From: Ammoniphilus sp. CFH 90114
Lineage (GTDB): Bacteria > Bacillota > Bacilli > Aneurinibacillales > RAOX-1
NCBI RefSeq assembly: GCF_004123195.1
Contig: NZ_SDLI01000004.1
Span: 343,841-407,840, forward strand
Reading direction: 5' to 3'
Length of the DNA: 64,000 nt
Part shown: positions 1-8,605 of the stretch, one piece after another
Layout: the number at the start of each line of letters is the position of its first letter
How positions within the stretch are numbered: the stretch's first letter is position 1
Notes under the pieces: generated by a model
What the model was told of the DNA's origin: nothing
Seen by the model: the letters and a program-made list of their open reading frames with translations, nothing else
Database searches by the model: none
Translations under genes and position numbers: made by a program

Positions 1-110
1 AGGATAAGATCTACACCTTTCAACCCCTTTACAAGCTCTTGAGGAATTCCCTTTGCCCTTGATGGCATATGAGTGTCTGAGATGATCCCAATTCTCATGT
101 TAAAAGCCAT
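1..110 (-). CDS. Metallophosphoesterase, YfcE/MJ0936-like (N-terminal fragment)
   Basis: Only the first 36 or so residues are present because the gene runs off the left edge. The reverse strand reads MAFNMRIGIISDTHMPSRAK, and the IISDTHMP segment is the first metal-binding motif (DxH) of calcineurin-like phosphoesterases of the YfcE type, which hydrolyse phosphodiesters. Two in-frame ATGs exist, at 110 and 98. The first is preferred because a purine-rich GGAAGAGGG lies about 10 bases upstream. The substrate cannot be told from the fragment. Confidence 0.7.
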   Translation of the reverse strand, partial: MAFNMRIGIISDTHMPSRAKGIPQELVKGLKGVDLI

Positions 111-200
111 ATATCGTCATCCCTCTTCCTTCCCTAACGATCTTTCTTTTAGTTTAGCAGATATTCCCTTTTGTTGTTATCACCTCTCACTTCCTTCGAC

Positions 201-238
201 AGAAAAAGAGCCGTTACGACAATTGTCGTACGGCTCTT
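201..238 (-). terminator. Intrinsic terminator of parC
   Basis: A long GC-rich hairpin (AAGAGCCGT-ACGAC paired with GTCGTAACGGCTCTT, with one bulged base) is followed on the minus strand by CTTTTTCT. It lies 18 bases after the parC stop codon. Confidence 0.85.
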
Positions 239-256
239 ATCGAAATATGCGCTTGC

Positions 257-2731
257 CTAGGAAATATCCTGATCCTCGTCGTGCTTTTCTTCTGGTATAA
301 TCGGTCGCTGATAAGCCCGAATCACTTCTTCTCCTTTTTCAAGAGAAAGTAGATCTTTTCCCGCTCCACCTTGATCAGAGATGTCTATTGTATCTACAGG
401 AACTATGGCTTCTTGCCCCTTATTCGTAACAAAATAGAGGTCCCCAGCTGTATCTGACTCTAATAAGACGTAGATCAAGCGGTGAGGTTTCGTCTTTCTC
501 TTCCGGATGACCAGTAATCCCTTGCCTCCTCTGGCCTGAACAAGGAAGTCTGAAACATAAATCCGTTTTACGGTACCATCTGTCGTTAGGATGGCTAACA
601 CTCGCTCATCCTCTTCTTTTGTAACGAAAGCGTCAATCATATCGTCTGTATCCGATAGTTTCATCGCTTTTACGCCTGCGGTATTCCTTCCCATAGGGTT
701 TACTTCCTTCAGTGCAAACTGGATAGCCATTCCTTCCTTGCTTACCATTAGCATCTGATCATTGGCGCCTGCAAGGAACACTTGAACGACACGATCATCC
801 TCTTTCACTTTAACAGCTGCGATCCCTCGCTTCTTGTAGTTCGTAGCATACTCCGTGAGAGCCGTCTTCTTTACCATCCCCTTAGAAGTGGCAAAGTGGA
901 CAAACACCTCTGGCTGATTGAAATCCTCAATAGGGATAACCCCAATAATTTTTTGATCTTTCCCTAATCCAACCACATTGACAAGGGCAGTTCCAGGGTC
1001 TTTCCAACGCGCGTCCGGAATTTCGTGGATGGGTACCTGATAATACATCCCGTCATTGGTAAAGAGCAACAACGAATGAATCGTATTAACCCGTAGGAAG
1101 TACTTAATTTTATCCCCTTCTTTGACTCCTGCTGTTTCTAAGGTCCCTCCCGAACTAGTAAAGGAACGCAAAGATACACGCTTGATATACAAGTCTTCTG
1201 ATAGGGTTACTATGACATCCTCAGAAGGAACGGTAATGGAAATATCGACTTCGATCGTCTCAATTTCATCCTGAATCACCGTCCTGCGTTCGTTGCCATA
1301 CTTTTCACCGATTTCCGCCAACTCTTTTTCAATCACTTTCTTAAGTTGTTTTTCACTCGTGAGAATGGCATTCCATTCTTTCAGCTTTTTAAGAAGCTCT
1401 TTTTCCTCTTTTTCATACTTTTTGATATCAAGTCTAGTCAATTGGTGAAGGCGAATATCTAAGATGGCCTCCGCTTGCTCGTAGGTAAAGTCATATTTAG
1501 AGATCAAGTTTTCTCTTGCATCTTCTCTTCCATCAGAATCCATAATCGTATCAATGACTTCCCTAAGAATGGAGATCGCCTTAATTATTCCTTCAACAAT
1601 ATGAAGACGCTTTTCGGCCTTATCATAATCATATTGAGTACGACGGGTTACAACCTCTTTTTGATGCTCGATATAAGCTTGTAAGATCTCTTTTAGCCCC
1701 ATTTGTTTCGGATGGGTATCTGAAATCACTAGCATATTAAAGCTATAGGAAATTTGGAGATCTGTTTTCTTGTAGAGATAATTCAAGATGCCCTCAATCT
1801 CAGCGTCCTTGCGAACCTCTAAGACGATCCGCAAGCCTTCTCGATCGGTTTCATCTCTTACTTCCAATAAACCGTCCACGTTCTTGTCTATAATTTCTTC
1901 ATCAATCTGCTGGACCAGCGCTTTTTTCTTCACAGTATAAGGAATCTCGTCAATGACGATTAACTGCCTTCCTTGCTTTCCCTTTTCCACATGGGTCTTA
2001 GAGCGAATTACAATTCTCCCGGAACCTGTCCGATAGGCTTTCTTTATTTCCGACTTCCCTTGAATAATTCCACCTAGTGGAAGGTCTGGTCCAGGGATAT
2101 ACGTCATAAGCTCATCTAAGGTGATATCAGGGTTATTAAGCAAGGCAATAGATCCCTTAATGACTTCTCTTAAGTTATGAGTAGGAATCTCTGTCGCAAA
2201 GCCAATGGAAATCCCCGTTACCCCGTTCACTAGCAAGTTGGGAAAGCGTGATGGTAGTATGGTAGGTTCCTTCGTCGTGTTGTCATAGTTCGGGATGAAA
2301 TCAACCGTATCCTTTTCAATATCGCGCAACATCTCTGTAGAGATTTCTGTTAGGCGCGCCTCAGTATACCTCATAGCCGCAGCGGAATCGCCATCCACCG
2401 TCCCCCAGTGGCCGTGTCCATCAATAAGAGGCTCTCTCATTTTATGATTCTGCACGAGATTCACCATTGTCTCATAAATGGAGGAATCGCCATGCGGGTG
2501 GTAATTCCCCATAACATCCCCAACGGTTTTCGCTGATTTCCGATAAGGACGGTCAGGTAGATTTCGCTCTTTATACATGGAATAAAGGACTCTTCGCTGT
2601 ACAGGCTTTAAACCATCACGAACATCAGGTATGGCCCGTGATAGGATAATATAACGTGCATAATCGCTAAATCTGGAACGATAAACGTCCCTTACACTCA
2701 TCTGCATATAATCCTGGTTGAATAGGCTCAC
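257..2731 (-). CDS. parC: DNA topoisomerase IV subunit A
   Basis: This is the breakage-reunion subunit of topoisomerase IV, which decatenates daughter chromosomes together with ParE. At 824 residues it is close to the usual length of about 800. Helix positions 33-50 hold the conserved RAIPDVRDGLKPVQRR stretch. The quinolone-resistance region reads YHPHGDSSIYE (residues 77-87) with the wild-type Ser and Glu positions. The catalytic tyrosine is Y122 in AMRYTEARL. A coiled coil and the C-terminal beta-pinwheel repeats follow. The start is taken as GTG at 2731, one base after the parE stop, because a GAGGAGG sits 6 bases upstream; a TTG start at 2752 would precede that site. The gene pair is translationally coupled. 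GyrA is the alternative, but pairing with a ParE-type partner and the GTG-coupled order favour ParC. Confidence 0.93.
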   Translation of the reverse strand: MSLFNQDYMQMSVRDVYRSRFSDYARYIILSRAIPDVRDGLKPVQRRVLYSMYKERNLPDRPYRKSAKTVGDVMGNYHPHGDSSIYETMVNLVQNHKMREPLIDGHGHWGTVDGDSAAAMRYTEARLTEISTEMLRDIEKDTVDFIPNYDNTTKEPTILPSRFPNLLVNGVTGISIGFATEIPTHNLREVIKGSIALLNNPDITLDELMTYIPGPDLPLGGIIQGKSEIKKAYRTGSGRIVIRSKTHVEKGKQGRQLIVIDEIPYTVKKKALVQQIDEEIIDKNVDGLLEVRDETDREGLRIVLEVRKDAEIEGILNYLYKKTDLQISYSFNMLVISDTHPKQMGLKEILQAYIEHQKEVVTRRTQYDYDKAEKRLHIVEGIIKAISILREVIDTIMDSDGREDARENLISKYDFTYEQAEAILDIRLHQLTRLDIKKYEKEEKELLKKLKEWNAILTSEKQLKKVIEKELAEIGEKYGNERRTVIQDEIETIEVDISITVPSEDVIVTLSEDLYIKRVSLRSFTSSGGTLETAGVKEGDKIKYFLRVNTIHSLLLFTNDGMYYQVPIHEIPDARWKDPGTALVNVVGLGKDQKIIGVIPIEDFNQPEVFVHFATSKGMVKKTALTEYATNYKKRGIAAVKVKEDDRVVQVFLAGANDQMLMVSKEGMAIQFALKEVNPMGRNTAGVKAMKLSDTDDMIDAFVTKEEDERVLAILTTDGTVKRIYVSDFLVQARGGKGLLVIRKRKTKPHRLIYVLLESDTAGDLYFVTNKGQEAIVPVDTIDISDQGGAGKDLLSLEKGEEVIRAYQRPIIPEEKHDEDQDIS

Positions 2732-2732
2732 A

Positions 2733-4703
2733 CTATTCCTCCTCAACAACAAACTTCACGTTCTGTTCGATCCACTCCCTGCGTGGTGGAACCTTATCCC
2801 CCATAAGGATGGTTACGATCCGTTCGGCCTCTGCTGCATCTTCGATATCCACTTGGATTAATCGCCGCGTGCTTGGATTCATCGTCGTATCCCAGAGCTG
2901 CTCCGCATTCATTTCACCCAGTCCTTTATAACGTTGGATCTCGGCTTGTTTACCCAGCTTTTTCATAGCTGCGCTGCGCTCTTCCTCAGACCAGCAGTAG
3001 ATCACTTCCTGCTTCTTCTTATCCTGCTTATAAACTTTATATAAAGGTGGTTGGGCGATATACACTTTCCCACGTCTCACTAACTCAGAAAAATATCGGT
3101 AAAACAAAGTCAAAAGGAGAATCTGGATATGTGCTCCATCGTAGTCGGCATCGGTCATGATAATAATCTTGCCGAATGCACATTTATTCGCATCGAATTC
3201 GTCGGCAATTCCGGTTTCAATCACTTCCACGATCGTATTAATCTCTTCGTTTCCATTGGGCCCGATCACTTCATAAATCTTCTTCTTTTCCACATTGATC
3301 GGCTTCCCTCGCAAACTGAGTACGGCTTGGAAGTTGCGATCACGCCCATTGATTGCCGAGCCGCCAGCACTATCTCCCTCAACAATAAACAGTTCATTGC
3401 GCTCGGAATCCCGTTTGGCAGGAGGAGTGAATTTGTCACTGATACTCTTTTTGCCTTTTTTCTTTTTCTTTCCTGGGTTCTTTAGCGCTTCGGTCGCCTT
3501 CCTAATTTCTTCTTTTATTCGTCTGGACTCGATTGCTCGATCGATAATCAGCTTCGCTATCTCAGGATTCTCATCTAGGAAAAATACCATCTTCTCTCCA
3601 ACAAATCCTTCTACAGCAGAGCGAGCCTCCTCACTTCCTAGTTTGTCCTTAGTCTGACTTTCGAATTGCGGGTTATCCATACGAATACTAAGGACAGCCA
3701 TGAACCCTTCTCGATAATCATTTCCTGATAAGTTTTTGTCATTCTTCTTTAAGAAGTTATGCTTGCGAGCGTAGTCATTGAGTGCCTTCGTCATGGCATT
3801 GCGCAGACCGGACACATGCGTACCCTCGTCGATGGTAGGAATGGTGTTTACATAGGACAACAAATTATCGACAGAGGAATCATTGTATTGAAAGGCTAAT
3901 TCCACATCAATGCCTTCCTTCTCCCCTTCAAAGTAGACAATATCGTGCAGAGTTGTCTTCCCATCGTTAAGATACTCAACAAACGCCTTAATCCCTTCAT
4001 CGAAGTGAAAGATTTCCTCCCGGTTAGGAGAAACTCGTTCATCCTTTAGATGAATGGTCACTCCCTTCAGAAGGAAAGCGTTATCCTTAAGACGTTCCTT
4101 CAATGTTTCAAAGTGAAAGTTCGTTTCACTAAACACCCTGCTATCTGGTTTAAAACGAACAATGGTGCCTTTCTTATTCGTCTTCCCCATGACCTGTAGG
4201 TCTGTTACGGGATGTCCTACTTGTTCTTCTTGGTTTGCTTTTTCTTCGATGTACTCGAAACGTTGTTTATAAGCTTGGCCATCGCGGTGGATTTGAACTT
4301 CTAACCATTGGGACAAGGCATTCACCACACTGGCGCCAACGCCGTGCAAACCACCAGATTTCTTATATCCGTCTCCACCGCCAAATTTCCCTCCGGCGTG
4401 AAGGACGGTAAAAACAACGGTTGGGGTTGGAATCCCTTCATCTCGGTTGATTCCAGTAGGAATCCCCCGCCCATTATCTTCAACAGTCACACTGTTATCT
4501 TTATGTATAGTTACACGGATGGTATCGCAGTATCCTGCAAGTACTTCATCCTTGGAATTATCGATAATCTCCCATACTAAGTGATGCAAACCCCTAGTTC
4601 CGGTTGAACCGATATACATACCTGGCCTTACCCGAACAGCGGTTAAGCCCTTGAGGACTCTAATATCGTCATCACTATATAACTTTTCTTTCATTTGACT
4701 CAA
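2733..4703 (-). CDS. parE: DNA topoisomerase IV subunit B
   Basis: ATPase subunit of topoisomerase IV, 656 residues. The GHKL ATP site is complete: DNSKDE (48-53), EDNGRG (75-80) and GGLHGVGAS (117-125). The TOPRIM part follows with VEGDSAGGSA near residue 443 and MTDADYDGAH near 525, then the C-terminal QRYKGLGEMN block that binds the A subunit. The start is read as TTG at 4703 because AAGGGGGAAG lies 5-6 bases upstream; the ATG three codons further in is too distant from that site. It is first in the parE-parC operon, with a probable SigA promoter at 4728-4756. Confidence 0.94.
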   Translation of the reverse strand: MSQMKEKLYSDDDIRVLKGLTAVRVRPGMYIGSTGTRGLHHLVWEIIDNSKDEVLAGYCDTIRVTIHKDNSVTVEDNGRGIPTGINRDEGIPTPTVVFTVLHAGGKFGGGDGYKKSGGLHGVGASVVNALSQWLEVQIHRDGQAYKQRFEYIEEKANQEEQVGHPVTDLQVMGKTNKKGTIVRFKPDSRVFSETNFHFETLKERLKDNAFLLKGVTIHLKDERVSPNREEIFHFDEGIKAFVEYLNDGKTTLHDIVYFEGEKEGIDVELAFQYNDSSVDNLLSYVNTIPTIDEGTHVSGLRNAMTKALNDYARKHNFLKKNDKNLSGNDYREGFMAVLSIRMDNPQFESQTKDKLGSEEARSAVEGFVGEKMVFFLDENPEIAKLIIDRAIESRRIKEEIRKATEALKNPGKKKKKGKKSISDKFTPPAKRDSERNELFIVEGDSAGGSAINGRDRNFQAVLSLRGKPINVEKKKIYEVIGPNGNEEINTIVEVIETGIADEFDANKCAFGKIIIMTDADYDGAHIQILLLTLFYRYFSELVRRGKVYIAQPPLYKVYKQDKKKQEVIYCWSEEERSAAMKKLGKQAEIQRYKGLGEMNAEQLWDTTMNPSTRRLIQVDIEDAAEAERIVTILMGDKVPPRREWIEQNVKFVVEEE

Positions 4704-4727
4704 CTGGACTTCCCCCTTTGCTTTTAA

Positions 4728-4756
4728 AATGTACTGGTTTTTTACTGATATTGCAA
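4728..4756 (-). promoter_or_regulatory. Candidate SigA promoter of parEC
   Basis: On the minus strand TTGCAA is separated by 17 bases from TACATT. Each box matches four of six consensus positions, and the spacing is ideal. It ends about 25 bases before the parE start codon. Confidence 0.45.
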
Positions 4757-4810
4757 GAAGGAATCAGAAAAACTTCTATCGAACCTGTAAATTCACCTTG
4801 TTCAATCATG

Positions 4811-4838
4811 AAAAAAAACCCTTCTAACTCAAGGGTTT
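4811..4838 (-). terminator. Intrinsic terminator of the zinc-ribbon gene
   Basis: AAACCCTT pairs with AAGGGTTT around a 7-base loop and runs directly into eight T on the minus strand. The stem overlaps the last codons and stop of the gene at 4824. Confidence 0.88.
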
Positions 4839-5252
4839 ATCCTTTTCATTAGAAAGGTTATGTTCTTCTAGGCTTAAGTTTTTCATGGTTCTTTTAACCA
4901 ACTCGGCTATGTTATTTCCACAATCAGGACAAAACTTCGTCGAGATCGTTACAATCTGGCGACAGGAATCACACGTAACTAAGTCTTTAAGAAACAGTAC
5001 TTTCCCTTTCATCTCATCAATTTGGCGATGGAGATGGGTAAGCGCATGTACTTGTGCCTTTACATGATGCTTTGTTTCATCTTGCTCCATTATGGGATCT
5101 CGGAATATCTTTTCTCCGATGGATTGATATAGTTTTTCCGCCTCAGTCTCTAGTTTTTTAATCTGCGTGTTCAGCTTGTTAATCTCTAAGGCATCTTGGG
5201 ACTTACGAGTCGCAATATCTAATGTCCCTTTCACTTTATTAAAGAACCTCAT
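4824..5252 (-). CDS. Coiled-coil protein with C-terminal zinc ribbon
   Basis: 142 residues, cytoplasmic. The N-terminal half (LEINKLNTQIKKLETEAEKL and the following heptads) is predicted coiled coil. The C-terminal part has two knuckles, CDSC and CPDC, spaced 15 residues apart, which make a zinc ribbon. Similar short zinc-ribbon proteins are widespread in Bacillota without a known role. A longer reading back to 5360 would run through the terminator of the neighbouring S1 gene, so ATG at 5252 is chosen; AAGG and AGGCGG lie upstream. The function is not known. Confidence 0.7.
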   Translation of the reverse strand: MRFFNKVKGTLDIATRKSQDALEINKLNTQIKKLETEAEKLYQSIGEKIFRDPIMEQDETKHHVKAQVHALTHLHRQIDEMKGKVLFLKDLVTCDSCRQIVTISTKFCPDCGNNIAELVKRTMKNLSLEEHNLSNEKDKPLS

Positions 5253-5348
5253 TTTCCTTAACCGCCTTTCCCGCTTCAAACCATATTTAATACATATATA
5301 TGTCGGATGGTGAAAAGGCAGAACAAGGCTACAAAGAAGAGTAGAAAA

Positions 5349-5377
5349 GGAAAAAACCACTCTAAATAGAGTGGTTT
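5349..5377 (-). terminator. Intrinsic terminator of the S1-domain gene
   Basis: AAACCACTC pairs with GAGTGGTTT and is followed by a run of T on the minus strand. It overlaps the stop codon region of the gene at 5376. Confidence 0.88.
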
Positions 5378-5774
5378 ATCTTCTCTTTTCACGCTTGCCA
5401 AGATCGCTCATTTTATCTTCGCTCGTTTTTGCCCACTTTTTCATTAGGCTTTCGAAGTCATCCTTCTGAGGAGCTTGCTGGCGTCCAGGGCCGCGATCAT
5501 CGCGTTTTCTGAATGGAGGACGATTATTAGGTTTCGGTTCCTCATTGATTCTCATCGTTAAGGAGATTTTTCCATCGGGTTTGATTTCAGTTACTTTAAC
5601 TTGAACTTTATCGTCCACTTTAAGCACTTGGTTAATATCTTGCACATAAGAAGATGAAATCTGGGATATGTGAACAAGACCTTGTTTGTTATCACCAATT
5701 TTAACAAAGGCTCCAAAAGACTGAACCCCAACTACCGTACCTTCAATAATGTTTCCTACTTCAATCGTACTCAA
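5376..5774 (-). CDS. S1-domain RNA-binding protein, YabR/YugI (GSP13) type
   Basis: 132 residues. Residues 1-75 form one S1 OB-fold (VGNIIEGTVVGVQSFGAFVKI, KQGLVHISQIS, KVDDKVQVKV, GKISLTMR), which binds RNA. A basic Arg/Pro linker and a conserved tail (DDFESLMKKWAKTSEDKM) follow, and the tail is typical of YabR. In B. subtilis the relatives YugI and YabR associate with ribosomes. The divIC-spoIIE neighbourhood usual for yabR is absent, so no symbol is given. The start is TTG at 5774, with AGGGGG 8 bases upstream. Confidence 0.85.
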   Translation of the reverse strand: MSTIEVGNIIEGTVVGVQSFGAFVKIGDNKQGLVHISQISSSYVQDINQVLKVDDKVQVKVTEIKPDGKISLTMRINEEPKPNNRPPFRKRDDRGPGRQQAPQKDDFESLMKKWAKTSEDKMSDLGKREKRR

Positions 5775-5872
5775 AAAATGTTCCCCCTAAACTAATATGT
5801 ACACTATAGAATATACATCAAAAATGAAATGAAATAAAGAGCTACTCTAAGAAAAAAATTGGAAATAATATC

Positions 5873-6715
5873 TTATTTATTCAATTGACCAATTTGTTCC
5901 CCCATCTTAACCGCCAACCCTTCATGAATCCTGTCTTCGAACTCGACCTTACCTTTTTCGAAGACTAGAACCACGGTAGATCCAAACTCAAAAAAGCCAA
6001 GTTCGCCTCCACGTTCAACCGGTATCGCTGAAGGGAGTTGTCTTTGTACCAAAGTTCCTGCTTTTATATTCGTTCCTGCCTCTTTACTATATCCAACTTT
6101 CACACTCCCTACAACTGTTGCACCGACTTTCACGACGCCCACACGACCAGCAGAAGATTGAATGAAAGTAATTAGTCTCTCATTCATGGCAAATAGTCCT
6201 TTTACCGCTCTTACTCCAAAGGCATTCACTGGAAACAATGTACCCGGAATATAGCTATAGTCTGTAATCTGTCCCTCTACTGGAGCATGTACCCTATGAT
6301 AATCACGTGGGCTTAGGTATATGGTCATAAACCTTCCACCTTCAAAGGCGGAAGCCTCTGACTCCTTCATCCCCAATAGATTCCATACAGTATAAGTTAC
6401 CCCTTTTGCTTGAATCAGCTGCCCTTCCTTAATCTCTCCGAAGGCTGCGATTCGCCCATCTGCAGGACTAACCACCGCATAAGGCGAGGTCGCTATGGGA
6501 CGCAGACCCTCCCTTAACTTTCGTGTGAAAAATTCGTTAAGGGTACCATATTCCATTGTCGATTTCTCCGCTTCTTCCACAGGAATCTGAAATACACGAG
6601 AAAAAAGTGGGATAAACTGTCTACTCACAGGTCGTTGCGCAAGGCTTCCAATGAACCTTGATATGGCATGCGTAGGCATTAATTTCATAAGTTGTAATAA
6701 AACGAAATCCTTCAT
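5873..6715 (-). CDS. psd: Phosphatidylserine decarboxylase proenzyme
   Basis: Converts phosphatidylserine to phosphatidylethanolamine at the membrane. The protein is 280 residues. The self-cleavage site GST is at 245-247 in FEFGSTVVL, where the new N-terminal serine becomes the pyruvoyl group. The catalytic triad partners are D86 in SPADGR and H140 or H143 in RDYHRVH. ATG at 6715 is chosen over the upstream codon at 6745 because GGAGGA is 5-6 bases in front. No pssA lies next to it, which is unlike B. subtilis, where pssA-ybfM-psd form an operon. Confidence 0.93.
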   Translation of the reverse strand: MKDFVLLQLMKLMPTHAISRFIGSLAQRPVSRQFIPLFSRVFQIPVEEAEKSTMEYGTLNEFFTRKLREGLRPIATSPYAVVSPADGRIAAFGEIKEGQLIQAKGVTYTVWNLLGMKESEASAFEGGRFMTIYLSPRDYHRVHAPVEGQITDYSYIPGTLFPVNAFGVRAVKGLFAMNERLITFIQSSAGRVGVVKVGATVVGSVKVGYSKEAGTNIKAGTLVQRQLPSAIPVERGGELGFFEFGSTVVLVFEKGKVEFEDRIHEGLAVKMGEQIGQLNK

Positions 6716-6806
6716 TCCATTCCTCCGAGTTTCTCTTTTTAACATTACCCCTTATTTTAGTTGAATAACTGCCAAAAGCAAAGGTAAAAAAGAAATTCCT
6801 GTTCTT

Positions 6807-6835
6807 TTGGCGAACGTGTTATAGTGTACTATTAT
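6807..6835 (+). promoter_or_regulatory. Candidate SigA promoter of the RuvC-like gene
   Basis: TTGGCG, a 17-base spacer and TATTAT. A second -10 (TATAAT) overlaps at 6833-6838. It lies 50 bases upstream of the TTG start at 6885. Confidence 0.5.
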
Positions 6836-6884
6836 AATATTACCCTGATCTGTTAACCATGGTTTGAAGAGAGGAGCCTTTTTA

Positions 6885-7337
6885 TTGTTAGAAGATCGAC
6901 CTATCATTTTTTCCATTGATCCTGGCGAGCACATCGGCTACGCCGCTTCCAGTGGAAACAAAGTCCTAGAAGCAGGAGTTATTGTAGGGGTTACGGAACA
7001 TGAACGATTTAGCACCCTTAATGAGAAAATCTGCACCATACTTCCTCATATTATTCTCATCGAGAACAGTTATAAATATAAGAAAAAAATTACTCATATG
7101 CTTAAAACCATTCCTGAAGGTCGACGTCCTGTTATCTACCTTCTAGATGCTAAACAAGTCCAATTTCGTCTTTTTGGCAAACCCTTTGGAAAATATGGTA
7201 AAGAAAAGACGAGCCATCGTCAAATTCGAAACCTCATGGTTCAAGAATACTTCGGTATGACCTATGAGGTTCATGCGAATGACGCGCTTTTAATGATAAT
7301 TGATTGGAATAAGAGTCCTGCCATTGTCTCAAGGTAG
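6885..7337 (+). CDS. RuvC/RNase H-fold nuclease-like protein
   Basis: 150 residues. The pattern fits the RuvC family of Holliday-junction resolvases: an N-terminal strand with FSIDPGEHIGYA (D12), a central IILIENSY (E59) and a C-terminal helix VHANDALLMIIDW (D132 and D139). These give the spaced acidic residues needed to hold two metal ions. Bacillota normally use RecU for junction cleavage, so this is not the housekeeping resolvase, and there is no ruvAB beside it. A Lys/Arg-rich middle (KYKKK, KYGKEKTSHRQIR) would suit DNA binding. TTG at 6885 is chosen because GAGAGGAG ends 8 bases upstream. The cellular role is unknown. Confidence 0.65.
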   Translation: MLEDRPIIFSIDPGEHIGYAASSGNKVLEAGVIVGVTEHERFSTLNEKICTILPHIILIENSYKYKKKITHMLKTIPEGRRPVIYLLDAKQVQFRLFGKPFGKYGKEKTSHRQIRNLMVQEYFGMTYEVHANDALLMIIDWNKSPAIVSR

Positions 7338-7346
7338 GTTCCTTCA

Positions 7347-7375
7347 TTGCCACATCCATCATGCGATGATATACT
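7347..7375 (+). promoter_or_regulatory. Candidate SigA promoter of the lipoprotein gene
   Basis: TTGCCA, an exact 17-base spacer and TATACT, about 45 bases upstream of the ATG at 7421. Confidence 0.55.
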
Positions 7376-7420
7376 CTATTTGTTGTTAAAGACAGATAGG
7401 TATTTGCCAAGGGGGAGCAC

Positions 7421-8074
7421 ATGTTAAAAAAAGGCCTAATCGTTACTGCCTTTCTTGCTGCTCAGTTGCTTTTAGCAGGCTGTGCACAAGAAAAAGTAAT
7501 GGATACAGAACTCATACGCTTACAGAATAAAGTTAAAGACCTAGAAACTGCACAGAAATTAAAAGAAGATGAATCTGCGCAACTCACCCAGAAGATCATG
7601 GGGCTTGAGGAGCAAATTGAAAAACATAATGGGCAACTCGCGACGTTACTAGAGGCCTCTCAGGCCGTAAAAAACGAGGAGATCTTCCCCGTCATTATCC
7701 AAGATGTCAAGCTAACTTCAGATAAAATGGACCAGCATGGGAGAATATGGGGGGGATTCAATCTCAATGTCACGTTGTATAACGGAACGGATCAACCTAT
7801 TGAGGATAGTATTTCGGCCATTATAGTGGAGGATCATCCTGAGAAGTTAACTGAACCACCTCGGGTGCAAAACATGGTTCAGAAGTTTGAAATTAAACCT
7901 AAAGAAGCTAAAATTATTACGTTTACAGACATTCCTATCAATGAACCATCTAAACGTTTTAATGTTATTGTAAAACTGTTGGAACAAACAAAATCTGGTA
8001 CAACTTCAGGAGTGCCTGGGAAGGCGACATGGGTCGTAGTACCTACCGTTGTCTTTCCACCAAACGGACAATAA
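7421..8074 (+). CDS. Coiled-coil lipoprotein of unknown function
   Basis: 217 residues. A type II signal peptide (KKGLIVTAFLAAQLLLAGC) ends in the lipobox LAGC, so the mature protein starts at C21 and is tethered to the outer face of the membrane. Residues 28-75 are a coiled coil. The rest is a beta-rich domain of about 140 residues, probably immunoglobulin-like (FNLNVTLYNGTDQPIED), similar in style to extracellular FxLYD-type domains. The GGGGGAG ribosome site, own promoter and own terminator make it a single-gene unit. No specific function can be inferred. Confidence 0.75.
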   Translation: MLKKGLIVTAFLAAQLLLAGCAQEKVMDTELIRLQNKVKDLETAQKLKEDESAQLTQKIMGLEEQIEKHNGQLATLLEASQAVKNEEIFPVIIQDVKLTSDKMDQHGRIWGGFNLNVTLYNGTDQPIEDSISAIIVEDHPEKLTEPPRVQNMVQKFEIKPKEAKIITFTDIPINEPSKRFNVIVKLLEQTKSGTTSGVPGKATWVVVPTVVFPPNGQ

Positions 8075-8079
8075 TTTTC

Positions 8080-8115
8080 AGAAAAAGACTGAGCTCTAAG
8101 TTCAGTCTTTTTTCT
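8080..8115 (+). terminator. Intrinsic terminator of the lipoprotein gene
   Basis: AGAAAAAGACTGA pairs with TTCAGTCTTTTTTCT across an 8-base loop, giving a T-rich 3' side on the plus strand. Confidence 0.85.
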
Positions 8116-8120
8116 GTTTA

Positions 8121-8154
8121 AAAAAAATACCACTCCCTCTTCTTGGGAGCAGTA
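8121..8154 (-). terminator. Intrinsic terminator of the 65-residue gene
   Basis: TACTGCTCCC pairs with GGGAGTGGTA and is followed by eight T on the minus strand, directly after the stop codon at 8155. Confidence 0.85.
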
Positions 8155-8352
8155 TCAAAATCCAACGATCTGCGGTTGATGCATTTCTCTTACAAAATCG
8201 TAGTGAAAATTGGCTTGTTTTTGCCTCATTCTAGATAAAACCCATCCCTTGCGGTTCATTCCATCCAGTTGCTCAGGTGACAGCATTCCAGTTGTTACGA
8301 TTAAATGATGACCTCGGATTCTCTTACCAACTAAAAATACACTATTTTCCAT
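8155..8352 (-). CDS. Small basic protein of unknown function
   Basis: 65 residues (MENSVFLVGKRIRGHHLIVT...). There is no signal peptide or membrane segment. The strong terminator immediately after the stop and an AAGGGTG 9 bases before the ATG support a real gene. The sequence is basic (KRIR, RKGWVLSRMRQKQ) and could bind nucleic acid, but no family is recognised. Confidence 0.55.
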   Translation of the reverse strand: MENSVFLVGKRIRGHHLIVTTGMLSPEQLDGMNRKGWVLSRMRQKQANFHYDFVREMHQPQIVGF

Positions 8353-8564
8353 GGTATCAACACCCTTTTGTCGTATTTGCGAAAGGCCTGTCCAACTTAT
8401 TCGTCAACATGCTGCAAACTTCTATTTAATTGCTATCCTTGTCTATAATTGTAAATAATTAGTAAGCATTTTCCAACATAAATCGTTCTCTTTTTTTCGA
8501 CTCCTTCTAACAAATAATTTTATATTCTTACAAATATTCTTAAAATAACTGTTGGATTAAAGGG

Positions 8565-8590
8565 GAGGAAGAACGAAAACGTTCTTCCTC
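8565..8590 (-). terminator. Hairpin after the tandem ATPase gene
   Basis: An 11-base perfect stem, GAGGAAGAACG with CGTTCTTCCTC, around a 4-base loop, 16 bases past the stop at 8606. The following minus-strand bases (CCCTTTAA) hold only a weak T run. The intergenic stretch between this hairpin and 8352 is AT-rich and shows nothing else. Confidence 0.6.
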
Positions 8591-8605
8591 TTTACCTTTA
8601 GGACC

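Noticed and set aside
4824..5360. Longer N-terminus for the zinc-ribbon gene
   Set aside because: The extra region contains the terminator of the upstream S1 gene, so translation from there is unlikely.
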